A stretch of DNA of 64,000 nt from Chitinophaga sp. SYP-B3965 (GCF_009647655.1 NZ_WJFD01000005.1:1-64000), one strand, 5' to 3'; positions 43,418 through 53,589 are shown, numbered from the stretch's first letter. Numbers and translations are program-made. Notes: a model not told the origin generated them from the sequence alone.

Positions 43418-44833
43418 TTACAACTTGGCATCTTCCTCTTCGGTGAACATGTCGATGATCTTTGTTTTCATCCTGTCCAGGAATCCCTTGAGGGAAGCAT
43501 TCCGTTCTCTTGCTTTCCTATCCTGCCTTGCAGAGGCCGTTTCAACAGCTTCCGGTTCTTCTTCTTCCATCCATCCTTCTTCATCTTCTGCTTTACGTGC
43601 GGCCTGTTCTTTGGCAAAATAGCTGGTGTTGATCTTCACATAATTTTCTTCCAGCGCTCTTCTGTCATTCTCATAATCATTGTAGCCTTTCAGGATCAAA
43701 CCAACACAGGTAGCATACATGGGCTTGGTGAGCTCATCTGTATGACCACTGGCCAGGTGCTCGTTCGGATAACCGATCCTTGCACTTACACCGGTAGTAT
43801 ACTCTGTTAACTGGATCAGGTGTTTCAGCTGAGAGCCGCCACCCGTGAGGATGATACCGCCATTCAGCATCTTGTTGTCCATCCCGATCTGTTTCAGGTG
43901 ATACACCACAAAGTCCAGGATCTCACTCATCCTTGCCTGGATAATGTGTGCCAGGTTCTTTACAGAGATCTCTTTCGGGCTTTGACCACGGAGACCGGGA
44001 ATAGTGATGTATGCGTTGTTCTTGGCTTCGTCTGCAAGTGCGTAGCCAAACTGTACTTTCATTTGTTCTGCCTGTGTTTTCAAAACACCCAGACCGTTCT
44101 TGATATCGTTGGTGATGTTCTCACCGCCGTATGGTATCACAGCTGTGTGTTTCAAAATGCCTTCATAGAAAACGGCGAGGTCTGTAGTACCACCACCAAT
44201 GTCTACGATCGCAACACCTGCTTCAAAATCCATATCGCACATAACAGCGGCGGCAGATGCCAGTGGTTGCAATACGAGGTCTTTGATGCGCAGGCCTGAT
44301 TTCTCTACGCTCCGGTTGATATTCCGGATCGCGTTCTTATCGCCTGTGATGATGTGGAAGTTAGCACCCACCTTCACACCACTCATACCAATAGGGTAGG
44401 TGATATTCTGGAGACTGTCCACAATGTACTGCTGCGGGATCACGTCAATGATCTGATCGCTGGCAGGGATCACGGTCTTATATTGATCATTGATCAGCTG
44501 ATCAATGTCTTTCTGAGAGATCTCGGCGTCTGTGTCATTGCGGACAATGTCACCACGCGTTTGAAGGCTTTTTATATGATGGCCCGCAATACCTACATAT
44601 ACCTCATTGATCTCGAGGTTGGGATTAGAAGCATAGCAGTTTTCCAGCGCCTGACGTATAGCCTTGATGGTTTGATCGATATTCAACACCATGCCGTGCT
44701 GAACACCAAATGATGGGGCCTTCCCGAATCCGAGGATTTCCAATTTCCCGTATTCATTCTTCCTTCCTGCGATGGCTGCTATCTTCGTGGTGCCAATGTC
44801 GAGACCTACAATGATGGGAGCTTCCTGATTCAT
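43418..44833 (-). CDS. ftsA: Cell division protein FtsA
   Basis: 471 residues, the actin-fold membrane tether of FtsZ. Phosphate-binding GLDIGTTKIAAIAG at the N-terminus, the SHS2/1C region, VDIGGGTTDLAVF, and the adenosine motif GGIILTGGGSQLKHL are present. The acidic linker (EDEEGWMEEEEPEA) leads to an amphipathic membrane-targeting helix LKGFLDRMKTKIIDMF, followed by an acidic end. Longer than the about 420 residues of the E. coli protein because of that tail. 14 nt after ftsQ. Confidence 0.96.
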   Translation of the reverse strand: MNQEAPIIVGLDIGTTKIAAIAGRKNEYGKLEILGFGKAPSFGVQHGMVLNIDQTIKAIRQALENCYASNPNLEINEVYVGIAGHHIKSLQTRGDIVRNDTDAEISQKDIDQLINDQYKTVIPASDQIIDVIPQQYIVDSLQNITYPIGMSGVKVGANFHIITGDKNAIRNINRSVEKSGLRIKDLVLQPLASAAAVMCDMDFEAGVAIVDIGGGTTDLAVFYEGILKHTAVIPYGGENITNDIKNGLGVLKTQAEQMKVQFGYALADEAKNNAYITIPGLRGQSPKEISVKNLAHIIQARMSEILDFVVYHLKQIGMDNKMLNGGIILTGGGSQLKHLIQLTEYTTGVSARIGYPNEHLASGHTDELTKPMYATCVGLILKGYNDYENDRRALEENYVKINTSYFAKEQAARKAEDEEGWMEEEEPEAVETASARQDRKARERNASLKGFLDRMKTKIIDMFTEEEDAKL

Positions 44834-44847
44834 GGTACTTTATTGTT

Positions 44848-45867
44848 TTAGTTGCGATTACGATTAGGTTTATTATATACTGCTTTGGGCTTTGGGCCTT
44901 CTGCCTTTTCAGGCTTTCTGGCTACCGGCTTTTTAGTAGCAGCTGGTTTGGCAGCTTTGGGTTTATCCTCCGCTGGTTTTGGTGTAATGGCCGGTGCCGG
45001 TGTACTGTGATCATCATCATCCATCGCTACATCTGCAACAGTAGAATCTTTGTACATGGGCGGCGGCGGTGCGCTTTTGCCATCTCTCCTGGTACCTATC
45101 ACTTCTTCATGGTAGGCAATGTTCAGCCTTGAGTAAGTGTTCCATCCTACTTTACTTAAACCTTCGCGGTAGAAGACGAGCAGTTTGTTAAACTTGGCGG
45201 CTATATCTGTTCCCTCTCCAAAAACAACCACATGATCACCCAGTTTGGGAATAAACTCAAATTTCCTGTCTCCGGTGATCACCATCTGCTCCACCTGTGC
45301 ATTCCAGAAAGTATCTGTTGCAATGAAGCGGGCTATTTCTCCCATTTGTGCATACAACAGGCTGTCTTCTTTCTTCAGCTGCACTGCATCTGTAGGGAAA
45401 CCGGTAAATACAGGTACCCTGGCAGAAAAGCGATCTGAAACGGGAATGCGTTCTCCCTGTTCATCCAGGTAAAAGCTATTTCCGGAGAAGGTGAATACGC
45501 GGGCCAGCGGATCGCGTTGCACTACTTCAATGTTTAAGATCTCCTGGTTATCGATGAACAGTTCTGCGGAGCGAACCCATGGATCCCGTTCAACAATGCG
45601 TTCCAGGTTGCCGATATTGATCTCGCTGATCTGCATGCCCACAGGGTTCTGCTTCTTATCCTGTGAATTGATCAGTGCTTTAATATCATTCTCATCTATA
45701 AAGGCATTCCGGTCATCTCCTTTGAGCGTTACCTTCAGCCCTTTACACTTCGTATTATCTTTCTCTTTTACAGCGGCAACGAGCAATACCATAAAGCCCA
45801 CCAGCACACCGCTCCAGAGGAGGGCAATGCCAATACGTTTGAGGACTATTTTGGTTTTGCTTTGCAT
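44848..45867 (-). CDS. ftsQ: Cell division protein FtsQ
   Basis: 339 residues, a single-pass membrane protein of the divisome. Helix at about 8-30, a POTRA domain (LKVTLKGDDRNAFIDENDIKAL to WVRSAELFIDNQEILNIEVVQRDPLARVF), then the FtsQ beta domain with YLDEQGERIPVSDRFSARVPVFTG. It ends in an unusual about 75-residue Lys/Pro/Ala-rich basic tail (from about residue 264) that is absent from E. coli FtsQ. Only 1 nt separates it from murC. Confidence 0.93.
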   Translation of the reverse strand: MQSKTKIVLKRIGIALLWSGVLVGFMVLLVAAVKEKDNTKCKGLKVTLKGDDRNAFIDENDIKALINSQDKKQNPVGMQISEINIGNLERIVERDPWVRSAELFIDNQEILNIEVVQRDPLARVFTFSGNSFYLDEQGERIPVSDRFSARVPVFTGFPTDAVQLKKEDSLLYAQMGEIARFIATDTFWNAQVEQMVITGDRKFEFIPKLGDHVVVFGEGTDIAAKFNKLLVFYREGLSKVGWNTYSRLNIAYHEEVIGTRRDGKSAPPPPMYKDSTVADVAMDDDDHSTPAPAITPKPAEDKPKAAKPAATKKPVARKPEKAEGPKPKAVYNKPNRNRN

Positions 45868-45868
45868 G

Positions 45869-47221
45869 TTAGTTTAATAAATGTTGTATCGGTTCGCGCA
45901 GCAGATCAATATCTCCTGCACCTGCCGTGATTAAAAGTTGGGAAGGATGATCCTTCAGCCATGTTACTACTGCATCCCGCTCTATGATCTTCACTTCCGG
46001 GCCATTGATCCGGGAGGCGATCATTTCACTCGTTACACCTTCTATCGGTAATTCCCTTGCAGGATAGATAGGAAGGAGGATCACTTCATCTGCCATGGAA
46101 AGGCTTTCGCCAAATCCATCTGCAAAATCTCTTGTACGCGTAAAGAGATGCGGTTGAAAGATGACGGTGCATTTCTTGCCCTGGAATAAAGATTTAGCAC
46201 TGCTGATCAGCGCTCTTAATTCCTCCGGGTGATGCGCATAGTCATCTATATATACAACGTTATCTTTCTTAACCAGGTATTCAAAACGGCGGCGGATACC
46301 TTTAAAATCTGCTACCGCTGCTCTGATCTTTTCATTGCTGATGCCTAACAAGTGCGCCACGCCTATTGCCGCAATGGCATTCTCCACGTTGTGCATGCCC
46401 CCGATATACAACTTCACATTATCTATCAGCCAATCCTGCTGTACTACATCAAACTCATAACCGCCGTTATCCATGCGGATGTTCTTCCCATATATATCGG
46501 CGGCGTCATTTTGCAGGCTGTAAAAGAGCTTGTTGCTCCCTTCCAGTGCTGCGCCGCGTGGTAAACCAAACCTCGCCAGCAACGTACCGTTAGGCTTGAT
46601 GTTCTTTGTATATTGAATAAACGCTTCCTCTACTGCTTCTTCTGTTCCATAAATATCCAGGTGATCCGGATCCATGGCAGTGAGTACGGCAACATCCGGA
46701 CTCAGTTTCAGGAAAGAGCGGTCATACTCATCTGCTTCTATCACAGCTACCTGCTTTTCGCTGCTCCAGAAATTCTTGCCGTAGTTGGAACTGATGCCAC
46801 CCAGGAAGGCATTGCAGCCGTATCCTGTATGGCGGAGGATGTGTGCGATCATGGTAGAGACCGTTGTTTTTCCATGGGTGCCTGCTACGGTGATGGCAAA
46901 CAATTCACGGGTGATCTCCTGCAGCACATCACTGCGTTTCACTACTTCAAATCCATTTTCACGGTAATACACCAGTTCTTTTTGTATGGCCGGAATAGCA
47001 GGGGTGTACACAACAAGGTCAGCAGCTTTGTCAATCTTATCCAGGTCTTCTGTATAATGAATGGCAATGCCTTCTGCTTCCAGTTGCTGCGTTAGCCCGG
47101 TACTTGTTTTATCATATCCGCTCACTTTCACACCCTTCTCATTAAAGAAGCGTGCAATAGCGCTCATACCGATACCACCGATACCAACAAAATAGATCCT
47201 ATGTATTTTCTTCAGTTCCAT
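45869..47221 (-). CDS. murC: UDP-N-acetylmuramate--L-alanine ligase
   Basis: 450 residues, a cytoplasmic Mur ligase adding L-Ala to UDP-MurNAc. N-terminal GIGGIGMSAIARFF Rossmann motif; ATP-binding VAGTHGKTTVSTMIAHIL; EADEYDRSFL; and DDYAHHPEELRA in the C-terminal domain, all typical of MurC. Length is normal. Tight spacing on both sides (1 nt). Confidence 0.97.
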   Translation of the reverse strand: MELKKIHRIYFVGIGGIGMSAIARFFNEKGVKVSGYDKTSTGLTQQLEAEGIAIHYTEDLDKIDKAADLVVYTPAIPAIQKELVYYRENGFEVVKRSDVLQEITRELFAITVAGTHGKTTVSTMIAHILRHTGYGCNAFLGGISSNYGKNFWSSEKQVAVIEADEYDRSFLKLSPDVAVLTAMDPDHLDIYGTEEAVEEAFIQYTKNIKPNGTLLARFGLPRGAALEGSNKLFYSLQNDAADIYGKNIRMDNGGYEFDVVQQDWLIDNVKLYIGGMHNVENAIAAIGVAHLLGISNEKIRAAVADFKGIRRRFEYLVKKDNVVYIDDYAHHPEELRALISSAKSLFQGKKCTVIFQPHLFTRTRDFADGFGESLSMADEVILLPIYPARELPIEGVTSEMIASRINGPEVKIIERDAVVTWLKDHPSQLLITAGAGDIDLLREPIQHLLN

Positions 47222-47222
47222 A

Positions 47223-48317
47223 TTATTTAATCAACCCAAGCACTGCCCGGGCGATAGTCATGTCTGCGTTTTTATTTCCCAGTGGCGCGATGTTCTGCTC
47301 CAGCTGATCCATCAATGCTTTGTTCTGTACCAAACTGAATGCCTCATTTACCAGGCGGCTTTGCGCGTCACCATCTTTGATCAGCAGCGCGGCCTGTTTG
47401 TACACAAGGCTCAGGGCATTCTGCGTTTGATGATCTTCTGCTGCAAACGGATACGGCACAAAGATCACGGGCTTCTTCACCACGCAAAGCTCAGCAATGG
47501 CCAATGCACCTGCGCGGGAGATCACAACGTCTGCCGCTTTGTAAGCAAAATCCATCACGTTAATAAAGTCATAGACTTTCACATGGGTAGCATAAGCTGC
47601 CGCTGCGGACTTTGCTGTTTCGTAGAATGGTTTCCCCGTTTGCCAGATCAACTGGATATCCTTATTCACAAATTCTACGAGATGAGGCAAGATCGCTTCA
47701 TTAATAGATTTTGCACCAAGGCTTCCTCCCACTGCAAAAATGGTAGGTTTGCCGTCCAGCAATCCAAAATGACGCAATGCTTCTTCTCTCGCTACGGCAC
47801 TCTGCGTAATAGCACCTCTTACCGGATTGCCGGTGTAGAGGATCTTTTCCGCAGGAAAGAACTTTTCCATTCCTTCATATCCCACACATATTTTCTCAGC
47901 CTTACGGCCAAGTATCTTATTACTTTTTCCGGCATAGGAATTTTGTTCCTGTATCAGCGTGGGAATTCCCTTACGCTGTGCCTGCCGCAGAATAGGGAAG
48001 CTGGCATAACCACCAACACCTACTACCGCATCTGGTTGAAAACGGTTCAGGATACTTTTTGCATGGCGGAGGCTTTTCAACAGTTTGAACGGCAGCAGGA
48101 TGTTCTTCAACATATTACTGCGGTTGAAACCTGCTATCTCCAATCCTTCGATAGGATAACCAGCCTGCGGCACCTTCTCCATTTCCATTTTTCCTTTGGC
48201 ACCCACAAAAAGGATCTCCGTCTCCGGTTCTAACTTGCGGAGCGCGTTGGCAATAGCAATGGCCGGGAAGATATGTCCTCCTGTACCGCCGCCTGCTATG
48301 ATCACTTTTTTTGCCAT
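47223..48317 (-). CDS. murG: UDP-N-acetylglucosamine--MurNAc-pentapeptide transferase
   Basis: 364 residues, a GT28 glycosyltransferase at the inner face of the membrane that turns lipid I into lipid II. Glycine-rich IAGGGTGGHIFPAIAIANAL at the N-terminus, GVGGYASFPIL, TLIQEQNSYAGKSNK, VGGSLGAKSIN, and SRAGALAIAELCVVKKPVIFVPYPFAAEDHQTQNA, all diagnostic. 11 nt after ftsW. Confidence 0.97.
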   Translation of the reverse strand: MAKKVIIAGGGTGGHIFPAIAIANALRKLEPETEILFVGAKGKMEMEKVPQAGYPIEGLEIAGFNRSNMLKNILLPFKLLKSLRHAKSILNRFQPDAVVGVGGYASFPILRQAQRKGIPTLIQEQNSYAGKSNKILGRKAEKICVGYEGMEKFFPAEKILYTGNPVRGAITQSAVAREEALRHFGLLDGKPTIFAVGGSLGAKSINEAILPHLVEFVNKDIQLIWQTGKPFYETAKSAAAAYATHVKVYDFINVMDFAYKAADVVISRAGALAIAELCVVKKPVIFVPYPFAAEDHQTQNALSLVYKQAALLIKDGDAQSRLVNEAFSLVQNKALMDQLEQNIAPLGNKNADMTIARAVLGLIK

Positions 48318-48328
48318 TTATGTTTTCT

Positions 48329-49489
48329 TTATGCGGCAACTGCCACATTGGTAACCTCTTTCTTTGTAGTTTCTTCTACGCTTCGGGACACACTCAGTAT
48401 AATTCCTATCGCCAGACTTGTAAAGATCACGGACGATCCTCCCATACTCACCAGCGGCAGGGTTAACCCTGTAACCGGTAGCAGGTGTACGTTTACGGCC
48501 ATATGCATCAATGCCTGTATCACTAATGTAACACTCAGGCCTAATGCGAGGAATGCACCAAATGCGTATGGACAATTCTTGAATATTCTGATACTTCGTA
48601 AGAGTAGTACGAGATAGGCGACCAACACTAAAAAGGCGCCAAAGATACCATACTCTTCAAGAATAATCGCAAAAATAAAATCCGAATAGGGGTGCGGTAA
48701 GAAATTTCTTGCCGTACTATTACCCGGTCCTTTCCCTACTGTGCCGCCACCTGCAATCGCAATGTTTGCCTGCTGAACCTGGTAGGGCACTTCATGTGCT
48801 TCACCACTTGTAAAACTTTCTATCCTCTTTTTCCATGTTTCCGCACGTCCGTATCCTGTTAAACTGGCTATCGCAAACATCAGCACGATCAATACGATTG
48901 CACCTCCTATCATGGATAACAAAAACTTCAACGGTACCCGGCCAATGAAACAGAGCAACATACAGCTGGCTCCTAAAAGCAAAGCCGTACTCATGTTTGC
49001 CGGCATGATCAGTGCACAGATAACGCCAACCGGTATGATGATGGGCAGGAATCCTTTTTTGAAATCCGTGATCACCAATTGTTTGCGGGACAGTTGCCTG
49101 CTTACGTACATGAACAACGCCAGCTTCGCAATGTCCGAGGTCTGGAACGTGAGGTTGATCACCGGCAGCCTGATCCAGCGGCTGGCTTCATTCAGATTGG
49201 ATCCGAATGCCAGTGTATAGATCAGCAGGGGGATGGACAATATAAAACCTATCTGTGCCACCCTGGAGTAAATGGTATAATTCACCCGGTGCGCAAAGTA
49301 GATGATCATCACACCCAGTAGCAATACGGAGAGCTGTTTAAATAAATAGTACTCCGTATGCCCGCTGTAAACCCGATATGCCAAAGAGCCGGTTGAACTG
49401 TACACTGCCAACAAGCTTACTGCAGACAGGAAGAACACGATCGTCCAGATCACTTTATCACCTTTTGTCCTTTGAAGTAAGTTGTTCAC
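48329..49489 (-). CDS. ftsW: Septal peptidoglycan polymerase FtsW
   Basis: 386 residues, a SEDS-family glycosyltransferase with about ten helices. Visible motifs: SLLAVYSSTGSLAY, the region SRWIRLPVINLTFQTSDIAKLALFMY, GDKVIW at the start, GNSTARNFLPHPYSDFIFAIILEEYG and LPVTGLTLPLVSMGGSS. It works with FtsI at the septum. 15 nt after murD. Confidence 0.96.
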   Translation of the reverse strand: MNNLLQRTKGDKVIWTIVFFLSAVSLLAVYSSTGSLAYRVYSGHTEYYLFKQLSVLLLGVMIIYFAHRVNYTIYSRVAQIGFILSIPLLIYTLAFGSNLNEASRWIRLPVINLTFQTSDIAKLALFMYVSRQLSRKQLVITDFKKGFLPIIIPVGVICALIMPANMSTALLLGASCMLLCFIGRVPLKFLLSMIGGAIVLIVLMFAIASLTGYGRAETWKKRIESFTSGEAHEVPYQVQQANIAIAGGGTVGKGPGNSTARNFLPHPYSDFIFAIILEEYGIFGAFLVLVAYLVLLLRSIRIFKNCPYAFGAFLALGLSVTLVIQALMHMAVNVHLLPVTGLTLPLVSMGGSSVIFTSLAIGIILSVSRSVEETTKKEVTNVAVAA

Positions 49490-49504
49490 GCTTGTTATTT
49501 ATGA

Positions 49505-50839
49505 TTAAAGTTCTCTCACTGCTTCCTTGAACTGGCGGCCTCTCTCTTCATAGTTCTTGAAGAGGTCAAAGCTGGCGCAGGCCGGAGAAAGCAATACTAC
49601 ATCTCCTTTGCTGGACATCTGGAAAGCGGCCGCTACGGCATCCTTCATATTGTCCGTGTTCACCATTACTTCGATGTCTTTGGAAAGACCTTCGTGGATG
49701 GGACGGTTATCTACGCCCAGGCAAATGATAGCCTTCACCTTTTCCTTTACCAGGTCACGGATGGCGGTGTAATCGTTGCCTTTGTCCACACCGCCCATGA
49801 TCAAAACAACGGGGCGTTCCATACTTTCCAATGCGAACCATACTGAATTCACGTTAGTTGCCTTGCTGTCGTTTATAAAATCTACACCACGCACAGTGGC
49901 TACATATTCCATACGGTGCTCCAGGCTTTTGAAAGAAGCCAGGCTTTCCCGGATCTTTTCTTTCCGGATATCCATTGTGCGACCTGCGATCCCTGCTGCC
50001 ATTGAATTATACAAATTGTGCTTTCCTTTTAATGCCAGGTCATACATAGACATAATCACCGGTTCGTCTTTCACGTGAATATTCAATTGTTCGTTTTCTA
50101 TAAATCCACCTTCTTTCAATGGTTCCATAATGCTAAAAGGTATTGGTTCTGAATAAATGGGTTTCGTTTCTAAATAATGCCTGATCTCTGGATCGTCTTT
50201 ACAGTAAATGAAAAAATCCTCCTTCGTTTGATTCATGGCTATGCGGAATTTTGATGCCACATAGTTTTCCATCTTATAGTCGTAGCGATCCAGATGGTCT
50301 GGCGTGATATTCAGCAGGATAGCTACATCCGGTTTGAAATCACGTATATCGTCCAGCTGGAAGCTGCTGATCTCTATGATATAATAGTCCGCCGGTTCTA
50401 TCGCCACCTGGCGGGCGTAACTGATTCCGATATTGCCCACCAGTGCGGCGTTGAGGCCGGCTGTTTTGAAAATGTGGTAAGTGAGCGCTGTTGTGGTGCT
50501 TTTACCGTTACTTCCCGTGATGGCAATGATCTTTTTGTCTTTACTGAAGCGCCACGCAAACTCGATCTCAGAGATCACTGATACGCCACGCTCCCGTACC
50601 TTCTTCATCAGTTCCGACTTTTCCGGTATACCCGGGCTCTTCACAATTTCATCCGCATCCAGTATAATATTCCAGGAGTGATGCCCTTCTTCGAAAGGGA
50701 TGCTGTTCACCGCCAGCTCCTGTTTATAGATGTCTTTGATCTGACCACCGTCTGAAACAAATACTTCAAACCCTTGTTGTTTTCCCAGCAATGCTGCACC
50801 TATCCCGCTTTCTCCAGCTCCCAGTATGACGAGTTTCAT
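49505..50839 (-). CDS. murD: UDP-N-acetylmuramoylalanine--D-glutamate ligase
   Basis: 444 residues from ATG 50839 (MKLVILGAGESGIGAALL). An in-frame codon at 50884 lies inside the mraY coding end and is rejected. ATP-binding ITGSNGKSTTTALTYHI, NITPDHLDRYDYKMENY, the LEHRMEYVATVRGVDFINDSKATN region and LLSPACASFDLFKNYEERG are typical of MurD. 5 nt after mraY. Confidence 0.97.
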   Translation of the reverse strand: MKLVILGAGESGIGAALLGKQQGFEVFVSDGGQIKDIYKQELAVNSIPFEEGHHSWNIILDADEIVKSPGIPEKSELMKKVRERGVSVISEIEFAWRFSKDKKIIAITGSNGKSTTTALTYHIFKTAGLNAALVGNIGISYARQVAIEPADYYIIEISSFQLDDIRDFKPDVAILLNITPDHLDRYDYKMENYVASKFRIAMNQTKEDFFIYCKDDPEIRHYLETKPIYSEPIPFSIMEPLKEGGFIENEQLNIHVKDEPVIMSMYDLALKGKHNLYNSMAAGIAGRTMDIRKEKIRESLASFKSLEHRMEYVATVRGVDFINDSKATNVNSVWFALESMERPVVLIMGGVDKGNDYTAIRDLVKEKVKAIICLGVDNRPIHEGLSKDIEVMVNTDNMKDAVAAAFQMSSKGDVVLLSPACASFDLFKNYEERGRQFKEAVREL

Positions 50840-50844
50840 GGGCC

Positions 50845-52098
50845 TTATCTCATTTTTAATGTAGCGATGGCAAATACAACACACATCACCGTCACAATCC
50901 AGAACCGCACAGAGATCTTGCTTTCATGATACCCTAACTTCTGGTAATGGTGATGCAGCGGGCTCATTAAGAAGACCCTTCGCCCTTCACCATATTTCTT
51001 CTTCGTATACTTGAAGTAAGTTACCTGGATCACCACGCTCAGGTTTTCTACGAGGAAAACACCACAGAAAATGGGGATCAGTAATTCTTTCCGCACAATA
51101 ATGGCCAGGGATGCAATGATACCTCCCAGTGCAAGGCTGCCCGTGTCACCCATGAAAACCTGGGCGGGGAAAGCATTGTACCAGAGGAAACCCACACAGG
51201 CACCAACCATAGCTGCAATAAATATGGACAGTTCTCCCAGGTTGGGGATGTACATAATATTGAGATACTCTGCAAACTTGATGTTACCGCTCACATAAGC
51301 GAAAATGCCAAGGCATATCCCTATCACTGCTGAGACCCCTGTGGCTAGTCCATCCAGCCCATCCGTAAGATTGGCTCCATTGGATACCGCCACAATGATG
51401 ACGATCACGATCAGGATGTACAGGATGAATGTATATTTCTCCGCACCAGGTCCCATCCAGGAGATCAGTTTGGAATAATTGAATTCATGGTTCTTTACAA
51501 AAGGGATAGTGGTGATGGGCGTTTTAACGTCCACAAACCTCTGCCCGTCTACCGTTACCCGCTCAGAGCTGTTGATCACTCTTTCATTGGCAGGCATCTT
51601 TTTGCCGTTCATTACTTCGCGGGAGATCACCACGTTGTCATTGAAATAGAGGGTAGTGCCTACGATGAGGCCAAGGCCTATCTGCCCGAGTATTTTAAAT
51701 CTGCCGGCAAGACCTTCCTTATTCTTTTTAAATACTTTGATATAGTCATCAATAAACCCGATCAATCCCAACCAGATAGTGCAAAGCAGGATGAGCAGGA
51801 TGTATACATTCAATACCCTGGCGAACAGGATAGTAGGGATCACGATAGCAGCAAGGATGATCAGGCCGCCCATGGTAGGAGTGCCTTTTTTGCTCACTTG
51901 CCCTTCCAGGCCCAGATCACGGATGGTTTCGCCGATCTGTTTCTTTTGCAGATACCGTACGATGCGTTTACCAAAAAGCAAAGAGATCGCGAGGGACAGT
52001 AATAACGCCATCGTTACCCGGAAGGTGATGAATTGCCACATTCCGGTACCGGTGTAGTTAAATTCTGTTTTTAGATAATTGAATAAGTAGTATAACAT
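50845..52098 (-). CDS. mraY: Phospho-MurNAc-pentapeptide translocase MraY
   Basis: 417 residues, about ten helices; makes lipid I from undecaprenyl phosphate. Signatures: KKGTPTMGGLIIL, GFIDDYIKV (Asp pair), NGANLTDGLDGLATG, and FMGDTGSLALGG near the conserved active site, then SPLHHHYQKLG. It is about 55 residues longer than the E. coli protein because of an insertion between helices (about 154-220, with NGKKMPANERVINSSE and a KNHEFNYSKLISWMGPG stretch). 24 nt after murE. Confidence 0.97.
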   Translation of the reverse strand: MLYYLFNYLKTEFNYTGTGMWQFITFRVTMALLLSLAISLLFGKRIVRYLQKKQIGETIRDLGLEGQVSKKGTPTMGGLIILAAIVIPTILFARVLNVYILLILLCTIWLGLIGFIDDYIKVFKKNKEGLAGRFKILGQIGLGLIVGTTLYFNDNVVISREVMNGKKMPANERVINSSERVTVDGQRFVDVKTPITTIPFVKNHEFNYSKLISWMGPGAEKYTFILYILIVIVIIVAVSNGANLTDGLDGLATGVSAVIGICLGIFAYVSGNIKFAEYLNIMYIPNLGELSIFIAAMVGACVGFLWYNAFPAQVFMGDTGSLALGGIIASLAIIVRKELLIPIFCGVFLVENLSVVIQVTYFKYTKKKYGEGRRVFLMSPLHHHYQKLGYHESKISVRFWIVTVMCVVFAIATLKMR

Positions 52099-52122
52099 AT
52101 AAAACGGATCGTGATCTCTGAT

Positions 52123-53589
52123 TTATTTTTCTAACAGTCCGAACATTTCCAGTAGCACTTGTTTATCGTCAAATGGATGTTTTACCCCATTGATCTCCTG
52201 GTATTTTTCATGGCCTTTCCCAGCGATGAGGATGATGTCTTCCTGCTGTGCAAAACTGCAAGCGGTTTTGATAGCTTCCTTGCGGTCTGCAATGGAAATA
52301 ACTTTCTTGCGTTGATGTACGCCAACACCTGCTTCCATCTGGCGGATGATCTCTCCCGGATCTTCAGAACGGGGATTGTCCGACGTGAAGATCACTTTGT
52401 CACTATGTTCTGCCGCTACTTCTCCCATCACCGGACGTTTGGTTGTATCCCTGTCTCCTCCGCAACCCACAACAGTAATGATCTGCTCATGCCCCTGGCG
52501 GAGATTTTTGATAGTAGCCAGTACATTGAGCAAAGCATCCGGTGTGTGTGCGTAATCCACAATACCAATGATGCGTTGCTGTTTAGAAATGATATAATCA
52601 AAGCGGCCTTCAGCTCCTTTCAGGTCGCTGAGTGCTGCCAGTACTTCATCTTTTTCCTTACCTGCCAGTACCGCTGCGCCATACACTGCCATGAGATTAT
52701 AGGCATTGAATTCTCCTATCAGGCGGAAGTGTACTTCTCTTTCTCCTACCAGCATCACAAGGCCGGTGATATTATTCTCAACGATCTTTCCTTTAAAGTC
52801 TGCCATGCTACGCAGGCTGTAAGTGGCCTTGCGGGCTTTGGTATTTTGCAGCATCACCGGCCCGCGTTTATCATCCAGGTTAGTGAGTGCAAAAGCATTA
52901 TTCGGCAACTGATCGAAGAACGCCTTCTTTACACGGATATATTCATCAAAGGTTTTGTGATAATCCAGGTGATCGTGGGTGATATTGGAAAAGATGCCGC
53001 CTGCGAATTTCAACCCGGCTATCCGTTGCTGGTGAATAGCATGGGAGCTTACTTCCATAAAAGCATAATCGCAACCTTCTGCAACCATGTCTGCCAGCAA
53101 TGCATTCAGGCTGATAGGATCAGGCGTGGTATGCGTTGCGGGTACGATCCGGTCACCTATCTGGTTCTGCACAGTAGATAATAATCCGCAGTGATGGCCC
53201 AGTTGTGTGAACAAACGGAAGAGGAGGGTAGCGATGGTAGTTTTACCATTGGTGCCTGTTATTCCTATCAATGTCAGTTTCTGAGAAGGGTTGTCGAAGA
53301 AGTTGCCAGCCATTATGCCACCAGCCTGCGCACTGTTGCTCACCTGCACATAACATACATCCGGGGAAATAGTATCCGGCAGCGTTTCACAGACAACTGC
53401 GGAAGCGCCTTGTGCAATTGCTTTGGAAATGAACTGGTGCCCGTCCGCTGCAAAACCACGAATGGCGATGAATGCATCGCCTGTTTTGATCTGCCGTGAA
53501 TCAATGCTCAAAGCGCGCACGGCAATATCATTATTGCCCTGCACCGCCAGGATGTTCACGTTATATAATATTTCCCGCAGCGTCTTCAT
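52123..53589 (-). CDS. murE: UDP-MurNAc-tripeptide synthetase MurE
   Basis: 488 residues from ATG 53589, which overlaps the ftsI stop by one base (TGATG). ATP-binding GITGTNGKTTIATLLFRLF, SSHAIHQQRIAGLKF, THDHLDYHKTFDEY, and DYAHTPDALLNVLATI, the MurE signature. The C-terminal DNPRSEDPGEII agrees with the DNPR motif of enzymes that use meso-diaminopimelate, the usual residue of Gram-negative walls. Confidence 0.97.
   Translation of the reverse strand: MKTLREILYNVNILAVQGNNDIAVRALSIDSRQIKTGDAFIAIRGFAADGHQFISKAIAQGASAVVCETLPDTISPDVCYVQVSNSAQAGGIMAGNFFDNPSQKLTLIGITGTNGKTTIATLLFRLFTQLGHHCGLLSTVQNQIGDRIVPATHTTPDPISLNALLADMVAEGCDYAFMEVSSHAIHQQRIAGLKFAGGIFSNITHDHLDYHKTFDEYIRVKKAFFDQLPNNAFALTNLDDKRGPVMLQNTKARKATYSLRSMADFKGKIVENNITGLVMLVGEREVHFRLIGEFNAYNLMAVYGAAVLAGKEKDEVLAALSDLKGAEGRFDYIISKQQRIIGIVDYAHTPDALLNVLATIKNLRQGHEQIITVVGCGGDRDTTKRPVMGEVAAEHSDKVIFTSDNPRSEDPGEIIRQMEAGVGVHQRKKVISIADRKEAIKTACSFAQQEDIILIAGKGHEKYQEINGVKHPFDDKQVLLEMFGLLEK

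Noticed and set aside
52159..53181. 340-codon open frame on the plus strand opposite murE
   Set aside because: Fully inside a well-identified gene in the antisense frame; the translation lacks domain features. The same applies to the long antisense frames opposite murG (47361-48233), nuoF (12867-13790) and the TPR genes.
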